A stretch of DNA of 64,000 nucleotides, taken from assembly GCF_014303735.1 (NCBI RefSeq), contig NZ_CP060296.1:2119501-2183500 (forward strand), given 5' to 3'. Positions 57,706 to 64,000 of the stretch are shown here, in pieces; the first letter of the stretch is position 1; each line of letters opens with the position of its first letter. Source of the stretch: Variovorax sp. PAMC28562. Lineage in GTDB: Bacteria > Pseudomonadota > Gammaproteobacteria > Burkholderiales > Burkholderiaceae_C. The position numbers and the translations under genes are program-made. A model generated the notes under the pieces. It was not told the DNA's origin. It ran no database searches and saw only the letters and a program-made list of their open reading frames with translations.

Positions 57706-59199
57706 CTAGAACTGGAAATACAGGAAAGGGCTGTAAGTGCCCAGCCGCGACACGCAGAGGCCCAGAAGAATGACGGTGCCCAGCGCGGTCAGTGCCGGCG
57801 CGATCCGCGCGAGCACCGCACGATGGGCGACAGCGCCAGGAACTGGAATCCAGCGATCGAGCGAGATGGTCGGCGGCAATGCAAGGCAAATCACCATGCC
57901 GACCAACAGCGTCTGGAAGAACTCAGGCTTGCGGAAGGGCACGACGAACTCGGCAAAGGCGCTGACCGGTGCGCCGTGTATACCCAGCATGCCCTTGTAG
58001 ATCTCGATCGCCGCATTCATGCTTTCGGCGCGGAAAACGACCCAAGCCACCATGACGCAAACGAAGGTCAGGAACCAGCCCAGCACGCTTGCAAGCCGAC
58101 CGCTGGACGGTTTGCCATGACGTACTTTGCTGGTCCAGAGGTGGTTGATGACAAGGAATGCGCCGTGTAGCGCACCCCAGATCACGAATGTCCATGCGGC
58201 ACCGTGCCAGAGGCCGCCCAGCAGCATCGTCATGAAGAGGTTGAAGTAGCGGCGACCGGGGCCCTTGCGGTTGCCGCCCAGCGGGATGTAGAGGTAGTCC
58301 CGCAGAAAGGTCGACAACGAGATATGCCAACGCCGCCAGAACTCGATGATGTTGGTCGATTTGTAGGGCGAGCGGAAATTCAGCGGGAGCTGTACGCCCA
58401 AGCAAAGCGACAGCCCGACAGCCATGTCGGAGTAGCCGGAAAAGTCGAAATAAATCTGCAGTGTGTAGGCGAGCACGCCCAGCCAAGACGTATACAGCGA
58501 GGGCAGAACGCCGGTGTGCACGCCGTTGAACACCATGTCGGCGTATTGGCCGAGACGGTCCGCAATCAGCAACTTCTTGGCGAGCCCGAAGGTGAAGATG
58601 GCAATGCCGAGCGCTAGCTTGTTGCTGTCCGCGCGGTAGGTCAAGGGGTTGGCGAACTGCGGCATCATTTGGGCGTGATGCAGCACCGGCCCGGCCACCA
58701 GGTGCGGAAAGTACGTGACGAACAAGACGTACGGAATGAACCGCCGCTCCTTCACCTTTCCCTGCCAGCAGTCGACCAAAAAAGCGATCTGCGTGAACGT
58801 ATAGAACGAGATGCCGATGGGCAACGCGAGGTGCAGCAGCGGCAGCGGGGTTGCGCCGCCCGCCGTCAGACCTGCATTGACGTTCTCCATGAAGAAGTTC
58901 GCGTACTTGAAGACGGCGAGCACACCCAGGTTGATCGTGAGCGCCACGATCAAGGTGCGTTTGCGGATGGCGTCGACGCGGCCGGGCTCGGGCGTCAGGC
59001 GCTGCGCGATCCAGTAGTTGAAGCAGATCGAGGCGAGCAGCAGCGGCAGCGCCTTGACGCTCCACCAGCCGTAGAAGAAGAGCGACGCCAGGGCGAGAAA
59101 GCCGGCGGCTGCCCGCGCGTTCCGGTGACCGATCAGAAAAAACCCGATCAACACCAACGGAAAGAAGAAAAAGATGAACGCGTACGAATTGAAAAGCAT
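57706..59199 (-). CDS. MBOAT family O-acyltransferase (AlgI-like)
   Basis: Polytopic inner-membrane protein of 497 residues with about 11-12 hydrophobic segments. MBOAT motifs: IYFDFSGYSDMAVG, SPYKSTNIIEFWRRWHISLS, RDYLYIPLGGNRKG and the active-site GGLWHGAAWTFVIWGALHG. AlgI/PatA-type MBOATs move acetyl groups across the membrane to SGNH partners that acetylate alginate, cellulose or peptidoglycan. No alginate, cellulose or capsule synthesis gene is in the window, so the acceptor is unknown. Encoded directly upstream of the two SGNH genes. Confidence 0.9.
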   Translation of the reverse strand: MLFNSYAFIFFFFPLVLIGFFLIGHRNARAAAGFLALASLFFYGWWSVKALPLLLASICFNYWIAQRLTPEPGRVDAIRKRTLIVALTINLGVLAVFKYANFFMENVNAGLTAGGATPLPLLHLALPIGISFYTFTQIAFLVDCWQGKVKERRFIPYVLFVTYFPHLVAGPVLHHAQMMPQFANPLTYRADSNKLALGIAIFTFGLAKKLLIADRLGQYADMVFNGVHTGVLPSLYTSWLGVLAYTLQIYFDFSGYSDMAVGLSLCLGVQLPLNFRSPYKSTNIIEFWRRWHISLSTFLRDYLYIPLGGNRKGPGRRYFNLFMTMLLGGLWHGAAWTFVIWGALHGAFLVINHLWTSKVRHGKPSSGRLASVLGWFLTFVCVMVAWVVFRAESMNAAIEIYKGMLGIHGAPVSAFAEFVVPFRKPEFFQTLLVGMVICLALPPTISLDRWIPVPGAVAHRAVLARIAPALTALGTVILLGLCVSRLGTYSPFLYFQF

Positions 59200-59216
59200 C
59201 GAGGGATCGGACTGAC

Positions 59217-59240
59217 GTCTTAAGACTCTTTGGGGGTCTT
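59217..59240. promoter_or_regulatory. Palindromic GTCTT/AAGAC repeats upstream of the MBOAT gene
   Basis: The 80-base gap between coaE and the MBOAT gene contains GTCTTAAGAC, a perfect 10-base palindrome (59217-59226), followed by a third GTCTT at 59236-59240. AAGAC and the third GTCTT can form an alternative hairpin. This may be an operator or an RNA element controlling entry into the acyltransferase cassette. Evidence is symmetry only. Confidence 0.25.
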
Positions 59241-59279
59241 GTAAGTTCGTGGTGGCTCGGCGCCGAGCGTGGCCGCGAA

Positions 59280-59882
59280 TTATCGCGTAGGTCGCTCGGC
59301 CCAGTGACCCATCAGTACCTTCACCTCGTTGGCCAACTGTGCGAATGACTTTCCGACGTTGAAGATGACTGCATCCGCGGCTTTCAGTCGCGAGCTTCTG
59401 CTGGCTTGCAAGACGAGTACGGACAATGTCATTTCCTCAGTCCAGTTCGAGCGGTCCATGACGCGGGCCACCTGGACTTCAGCGGTGGCGTCGACCACCA
59501 GTATGCGATCGACCTTCTGACGCCAGCGACCCGATTCGACCAGGAGAGGTACGTCGAACACGACCAACGGGCCCTGGGCTATCGTCGCCTGCCGATCGCA
59601 TTCGGCGCCGATCATCGGGTGAAGAATGGCTTCGAGCCTGGTTTTTTTGGCTGGATTTTCGAAGACGATCGATCGCATCTGCGCGCGGTCGAGTGAGCCG
59701 TCCATTGCAATGACGGCGTCGCCAAATGCCTCTCTGATAGACCCTATGGCCGCTCCGGAAGGCTGCGTCAGGGCGCGCGAAATCGCATCGGTGTCTACCA
59801 ACGCGGCGCCGCATGCGACGAGCATGGCCGCCACGGTGCTCTTGCCGCTGCCGATTCCGCCGGTGAGACCGAGGCGTTGCAT
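59280..59882 (-). CDS. coaE: Dephospho-CoA kinase
   Basis: Last step of coenzyme A synthesis: phosphorylates the 3'-hydroxyl of dephospho-CoA. 200 residues with P-loop GLTGGIGSGKS at the N-terminus, DTDAISR, and FDVPLLVESGRW (lid/CoA-binding region). It follows pilD in a conserved pilB-pilC-pilD-coaE order. Confidence 0.95.
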   Translation of the reverse strand: MQRLGLTGGIGSGKSTVAAMLVACGAALVDTDAISRALTQPSGAAIGSIREAFGDAVIAMDGSLDRAQMRSIVFENPAKKTRLEAILHPMIGAECDRQATIAQGPLVVFDVPLLVESGRWRQKVDRILVVDATAEVQVARVMDRSNWTEEMTLSVLVLQASRSSRLKAADAVIFNVGKSFAQLANEVKVLMGHWAERPTR

Positions 59883-59900
59883 CAGTCGGTCCGTTGCGTC

Positions 59901-60860
59901 TCAGGTCGATCCGAACGGAAACACGAAAGGGAAGTGCTGGCGAACTTCGACCGGACCGATCACGAGGCATAGCAACCCCGCCCCGGCAAGGAACGGGCCG
60001 AACGAGATTGGGATGTCCTTGTGCGCGATCCGGCCTGCCCAAAGCAGGATCACTCCCAGAATGGCGCCGACAACCGACGACATCAGGATGATTGCGATGA
60101 GGTAGTCGGAGCCGAGCCAGGCACCCAGCGCGGCCAGCAGCTTGAAGTCGCCATAGCCCATGCCTTCCTTGCCAGTTGCAAGGCGATAGGCGTGGTAGAC
60201 CAGCCAAAGGCTCAGGTAGCCCAGTGCGGCACCCCAGACGGCGGCTGGCAACGAGGTTCCAGTCAAGCCCAGCGCCGCTCCCAACAGACCAAGCCACAAC
60301 AGCACATAGTTGAGCGAATCCGGCAGCAATTGGGTGTCGAGGTCGATCAAAAATTGACACACCAGCAAAGCAGCGAAGGTGGCCCACAGCGCACCAGTGA
60401 AAGTGATGCCGAAGCGGTAGGCGCACAACGCAAAAAGCACACCGGTCACGACTTCGACGATCGGGTAGCGAACGCTGATCGAGGTCTTGCACTGCGAGCA
60501 TCGCCCGCGGAGCGCCAGATAGCTCATCACCGGGATGTTTTCGTACCAGCGAATCGCGTGACCACAAGCGCCGCAGCGCGATGCGGGCTTTGCCAGATCG
60601 AGCGTGGGGAGTGCGTCGAGCGCTGCGCGAGCTTCGGCCGCACTGGACTCGAGTCGGGCTGGTACCGGCACCTTGGTGCCGAAGACTTGAGTCCAAAGGG
60701 AAGGGCCGACTGGTGGGCGCAGCAGGCCGCCGACGGACTCGTCGAGCCAGCCACGCAACATCATCACCGGAAGCCGGTAGATCACGACATTGAGAAAGCT
60801 GCCTATGACAAGTCCGAGCATGCCAGCGAACCCGGCATCGATCCCCTGCGACACCAACAT
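59901..60860 (-). CDS. pilD: Type IV prepilin peptidase PilD
   Basis: Membrane aspartyl protease that cleaves and N-methylates prepilins. 319 residues from the ATG at 60860, which overlaps the pilC stop. GSFLNVVIYRLP opens the first helix. The cytoplasmic zinc site is CGAC and CSQC. Catalytic aspartates lie in FLIDLDTQLLPD and GYGDFKLLAA. Confidence 0.94.
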   Translation of the reverse strand: MLVSQGIDAGFAGMLGLVIGSFLNVVIYRLPVMMLRGWLDESVGGLLRPPVGPSLWTQVFGTKVPVPARLESSAAEARAALDALPTLDLAKPASRCGACGHAIRWYENIPVMSYLALRGRCSQCKTSISVRYPIVEVVTGVLFALCAYRFGITFTGALWATFAALLVCQFLIDLDTQLLPDSLNYVLLWLGLLGAALGLTGTSLPAAVWGAALGYLSLWLVYHAYRLATGKEGMGYGDFKLLAALGAWLGSDYLIAIILMSSVVGAILGVILLWAGRIAHKDIPISFGPFLAGAGLLCLVIGPVEVRQHFPFVFPFGST

Positions 60861-62080
60861 CAGACGACTTGACCGAGCTTGAAGATGGGCAGGTACATGG
60901 ACACCACGATGCCGCCGATGAGCACGCCCAAAAACACGATGATGATGGGCTCCATCAGGCTCGACAGGCCAGCGACCATGTCGTCGACTTCGGATTCGTA
61001 GAAGTCGGCCGCCTTGCCGAGCATGTGATCGATGGAGCCCGACTCTTCGCCGATGGCCGTCATCTGCAAAACCATCGATGGGAACAGGTTCGCGTTGGTC
61101 ATTGCGCTCGTCAGGCTGGTGCCGGTAGAAACCTCTTGCTGAATCTTGACGGTGGCGTCGGCGTACACCGAGTTGCCCGAAGCGCCCCCCACGGAATCGA
61201 GCGCCTCGACCAAAGGCACGCCGGCTGCGAACATCGTCGACAACGTGCGAGTCCATCGTGCCACGCAGGATTTGTCGATAAGCGCACCGAAGATAGGCAA
61301 CTTCAGCAGCACCCGGTCCATCACCTTTTGAACGCGTTCGTTGCGCTTCCATGCCTGCATGAAAAAGTACAGACCGCCGCCGATGACGCCGAAGATCAAC
61401 CACCAGTAAGCCACGAAAAATTCGCTGATCCCCATCACGATCAACGTGGGAGCCGGCAGGTCCGCCCCGAATGAACTGAAAACCGACTTGAACGCCGGGA
61501 TCACGAAAATCATGATGATCGCAACCACCACGAAGGCCACTACAACGACCGATGCGGGATACATCAAAGCCGATTTAATCTTCGACTTGATCGCTTCGGT
61601 CTTTTCCATGTAAGTGGCCAGGCGGTCGAGCAACTCCTCCAAAATACCGGCCGCTTCACCTGCCTCGACCAGATTGCAGTAGAGGTTGTCAAAATACTTC
61701 GGGAACTTGCGGAACGCCGAGGAGAGCGAAGTGCCTGTTTCCACGTCGCTGCGCACGTCGTTGAGCAGTTTGGAAACGCTGGGGTTGGCGTTGCCTCGGC
61801 CCACGATGTCGAACGACTGCAAAAGCGGCACGCCTGCTTTCATCATGGTCGCGAGTTGGCGCGTGAAGATGGCGATGTCTTTAGGCTTGATCGACTTGCC
61901 GGAGCGCATCCGGCGCTTCTTGATCTTCGATGCGAGCACGCCCTGGCGGCGCAACGCGGCCTGGACTTGGTTCTCGCCCGCCGCGCGCACTTCGCCGCGG
62001 ACAGCCTTGCCATTGCGGTCCTTGCCTTCCCATTCGAAGACGAATTCTTTAAGAGTGCGTGTCGATGCGGCGGTGGCCAT
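60860..62080 (-). CDS. pilC: Type IV pilus inner-membrane platform protein PilC
   Basis: Polytopic platform protein that couples the PilB motor to pilin assembly. 406 residues with two T2SF domains, each ending in a hydrophobic hairpin; ELLDRLATYMEKTEAIKSKI and the second-copy MLGKAADFYESEVDDMV are visible. The C-terminus (LIGGIVVSMYLPIFKLGQVV) is the family hallmark. It starts 21 bases after pilB. Confidence 0.95.
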   Translation of the reverse strand: MATAASTRTLKEFVFEWEGKDRNGKAVRGEVRAAGENQVQAALRRQGVLASKIKKRRMRSGKSIKPKDIAIFTRQLATMMKAGVPLLQSFDIVGRGNANPSVSKLLNDVRSDVETGTSLSSAFRKFPKYFDNLYCNLVEAGEAAGILEELLDRLATYMEKTEAIKSKIKSALMYPASVVVVAFVVVAIIMIFVIPAFKSVFSSFGADLPAPTLIVMGISEFFVAYWWLIFGVIGGGLYFFMQAWKRNERVQKVMDRVLLKLPIFGALIDKSCVARWTRTLSTMFAAGVPLVEALDSVGGASGNSVYADATVKIQQEVSTGTSLTSAMTNANLFPSMVLQMTAIGEESGSIDHMLGKAADFYESEVDDMVAGLSSLMEPIIIVFLGVLIGGIVVSMYLPIFKLGQVV

Positions 62081-62101
62081 GTGATCTCCGGTTCGCAGTG
62101 T

Positions 62102-63835
62102 TTATTGGTTGGTGCACGCGACCACTTCTTCGAGTGATGTCAGCCCCTGCATGACTTTCCGAAGGCCGGATTGACGCAGCGAACGAACGCCCTCCGCCTC
62201 GGACTGCCGAGCGATGTCCAGCGCACTGCCGTCGCGCAGGATGATTTTTTGAATTTCTTCGGTGATCGGCATCACCTGGTAAATGCCGACGCGGCCTTTG
62301 TAGCCGCCGTTGCATGCCGAACAGCCCACGGGGCGGTAGGGCGTCCAGCCGCTGTCGGCGTCCGTCGCCGAAAAGCCGGCGTCCAGCAATGCTTCGCGCG
62401 GAATTTCGGCCGGCGTCCGGCACACGATGCAAAGGCGCCGAGCCAGCCGTTGCGCCGTGATCAGGATGACGCTCGATGCGATGTTGAAAGGCGCAATCCC
62501 CATATTGCGCATGCGGGTCAACGTGGTCGGCGCGTCGTTGGTGTGAAGGGTCGACAGCACCAGGTGGCCCGTTTGTGCCGCTTTGATGGAAATGTCTGCA
62601 GTCTCCAGATCCCGGATTTCGCCGACCATGATGATGTCGGGGTCCTGCCGCAAGAAGGCGCGCAGGGCCGTCGCAAAGGTCAGTCCGGCCTTTTCGTTGA
62701 CGTTTACCTGATTGACGCCCGGCAAGTTGATCTCAGACGGGTCTTCCGCGGTGGCGATATTCACACCCGGCTTGTTAAGCAAATTCAGGCAGGTGTAGAG
62801 CGACACCGTCTTTCCCGAGCCGGTGGGTCCGGTCACCAGAACCATGCCGTAAGGACGACCGATGGCCTGAAGCAAACGCGCCTTCTCGTCGGCGTCGTAA
62901 CCCAGTGCGTCGATGCCCAGCCGGGCGCTGCTCGGATCGAGAATCCGGATAACGATCTTTTCGCCGAACAAGGTCGGCAGCGTGCTGACCCGGAAATCGA
63001 TGACACGGTCGGCGCCGATCTTGAGCTTCATGCGACCGTCTTGCGGCACGCGCTTTTCAGAAATGTCGAGCCGCGATATGACCTTGATGCGTGATGCCAG
63101 CTTGTCTTTGATGACTGTCGGCGGGCTCGCAATCTCGCGCAATTCACCGTCTACGCGAAATCGAACGCGGTAGTTGTGTTCGTACGGCTCGAAGTGAATG
63201 TCCGACGCGCGCATGCTAAAGGCGTCCAGCAGCATCTTGTGCAGGAAGCGCACCACGGGCGCGTCTTCGACTTCGGCGACGGCCTGCTCATTGGCGTCAC
63301 CCGATGTGTCGGCCGTGACTTCGTCGAACTCGAATTCGGCGCCAACGATGTTGTCGATGGTTTCTGCCGCGCTGACCGCATTGGCCTCGACCATGCGCGA
63401 AAGCTTGTCGTACTCGGCGATGACCCAGTCGACGCCCATTTGCGACGCAAACTTGATCTTCTCGGCGGCTTGCTGGTCTGACGGGTCGGCGGTAGCGACG
63501 ATGAGTCGGTTGTTTCGCTTGCTGAGAACGACGATGCGGTAAGCCTGACATAGCTTGGTATCGAGCAGGTCTTTGGGCAGACGCTGTGGGTCGATTGCAT
63601 CGAGGTCTAGCAGCGGAGCGCCGAAAGCGCTGGAGAGCGTGTGGGCAAGGTCGGCGGCCGACACTGCGCCTGTGCCGGTCAATTCGGCAATGAAACTGGT
63701 GCGACTCGACTGCGACTTTTGATAGATATCTTCAGCCGTCTTGGCAGGCAATTTGCCGGCGGAGATCAGAGCGCGCGCTAGACCGGGCAGCGCAACTGGC
63801 AGGTTTTCTTTGACGAGAGGTTCGGCAGCGGCCAT
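62102..63835 (-). CDS. pilB: Type IV pilus extension ATPase PilB
   Basis: Hexameric motor powering pilus polymerisation. 577 residues from the ATG at 63835. GspE N-terminal domain (about 10-160), then the ATPase core with Walker A GPTGSGKT, the Asp box (IHFEPYEHNYRVRFRVDGEL), VGEIRDLETADI Walker B and the His box TGHLVLSTLHTNDAP. The zinc tetracysteine is CIVC and CSAC. An upstream in-frame ATG at 63946 exists but homologues begin near residue 1 used here. First gene of the minus-strand pilBCD-coaE run. Confidence 0.95.
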   Translation of the reverse strand: MAAAEPLVKENLPVALPGLARALISAGKLPAKTAEDIYQKSQSSRTSFIAELTGTGAVSAADLAHTLSSAFGAPLLDLDAIDPQRLPKDLLDTKLCQAYRIVVLSKRNNRLIVATADPSDQQAAEKIKFASQMGVDWVIAEYDKLSRMVEANAVSAAETIDNIVGAEFEFDEVTADTSGDANEQAVAEVEDAPVVRFLHKMLLDAFSMRASDIHFEPYEHNYRVRFRVDGELREIASPPTVIKDKLASRIKVISRLDISEKRVPQDGRMKLKIGADRVIDFRVSTLPTLFGEKIVIRILDPSSARLGIDALGYDADEKARLLQAIGRPYGMVLVTGPTGSGKTVSLYTCLNLLNKPGVNIATAEDPSEINLPGVNQVNVNEKAGLTFATALRAFLRQDPDIIMVGEIRDLETADISIKAAQTGHLVLSTLHTNDAPTTLTRMRNMGIAPFNIASSVILITAQRLARRLCIVCRTPAEIPREALLDAGFSATDADSGWTPYRPVGCSACNGGYKGRVGIYQVMPITEEIQKIILRDGSALDIARQSEAEGVRSLRQSGLRKVMQGLTSLEEVVACTNQ

Positions 63836-63954
63836 GCAGCGAGTGTAAAAAGCGTGAGAAAATGCTTCACGATCATCGCTGATCGCCTTAATACTGTAAA
63901 CCGCAATCGCTGTGCCGTATCGCGCAGCTTTTGGCATTACAGCCACACAAAGGC

Positions 63955-64000
63955 TGGTCGGGGTGAGAGGATTCGAACCTCCGGCCTCTACGTCCCGAAC
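63955..64000 (-). tRNA. tRNA-Pro (anticodon CGG), partial at window edge
   Basis: The 3' part of a tRNA on the minus strand. CCA is encoded at 63957-63955, then the acceptor strand CACCCCG with discriminator A, T-loop TTCGAAT with stem GGAGG/CCTCT, and the anticodon loop TTCGGGA, whose CGG reads proline CCG. The 5' half, including the D-arm, lies beyond the right edge. It lies just upstream of pilB, a common Comamonadaceae arrangement. Confidence 0.88.

Noticed and set aside
57923..59065. A 380-codon minus-strand frame within the MBOAT gene
   Set aside because: Alternate frame of the MBOAT gene, which has all MBOAT motifs in its own frame.
55686..59199. Calling the MBOAT/SGNH cassette an alginate acetylation operon (algIJF)
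   Set aside because: No alginate biosynthesis genes are present and the SGNH proteins only share the general AlgJ/AlgX layout.

Overview
The window is chromosomal DNA of a high-GC betaproteobacterium in the order Burkholderiales. The best match is family Comamonadaceae (Variovorax/Acidovorax-like), judged from gene order: mrcA|pilMNOPQ-aroKB-dgt, the mlaFEDACB-ABC-ibaG-murA-his block, tatABC, petABC-sspAB, and secA-argJ-ATPase-mutT with yacG-zapD and coaE-pilD-pilC-pilB. Genus is an inference; no rRNA gene is present. Almost all of it is dense core genome, with no prophage, CRISPR array or complete insertion sequence, and no gene-free stretch longer than about 230 bases.

Layout. 1-6.6 kb: the 5' part of mrcA (PBP1A, minus strand) diverges from the type IV pilus alignment and secretin operon pilMNOPQ. 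6.6-12.2 kb: aroK, aroB, dgt, an MFS exporter, a DUF1415 protein and a methyltransferase, mostly overlapping. 12.2-13.1 kb: a REP-associated tyrosine transposase (RAYT) with an AT-rich, palindrome-bearing flank. 13.1-19.5 kb: gltBD, closed by a strong terminator. 19.5-25.5 kb: the Mla outer-membrane lipid asymmetry system, an ABC-2 exporter and ibaG. 25.5-37.6 kb: murA and a nearly complete histidine operon (hisG D C B H A F I E) with three passengers (a small secreted protein, a hexose-6-phosphate mutarotase, a DUF4870 protein), running on into hinT and tatABC. 37.6-41.1 kb: a DegS/AlgW-type protease, a Nif3-like protein, pdxA and mscL. 41.2-45.5 kb: cytochrome bc1 (petABC) and sspAB.

45.6-48.7 kb is the clearest accessory segment: tRNA-Thr(TGT), a TetR regulator whose 3' end runs antisense into the tRNA, and the vanAB vanillate O-demethylase genes behind a good promoter that overlaps a perfect palindrome. 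48.8-54.7 kb: dciA, secA, argJ, a DUF815 ATPase and a Nudix hydrolase. 54.7-63.8 kb, all minus strand: pilB-pilC-pilD-coaE, then an O-acyltransferase cassette (one MBOAT protein and two equal-length tandem SGNH paralogues), then zapD and yacG. A truncated tRNA-Pro(CGG) lies at the right edge.

Functional links. The pilus proteins at the two ends (PilMNOPQ, PilBCD) belong to one machine. The Rieske protein PetA carries a twin-arginine signal and should be a client of the TatABC encoded upstream. The most unusual items are the MBOAT/double-SGNH cassette inserted between coaE and zapD, and the TetR-vanAB circuit at the tRNA.
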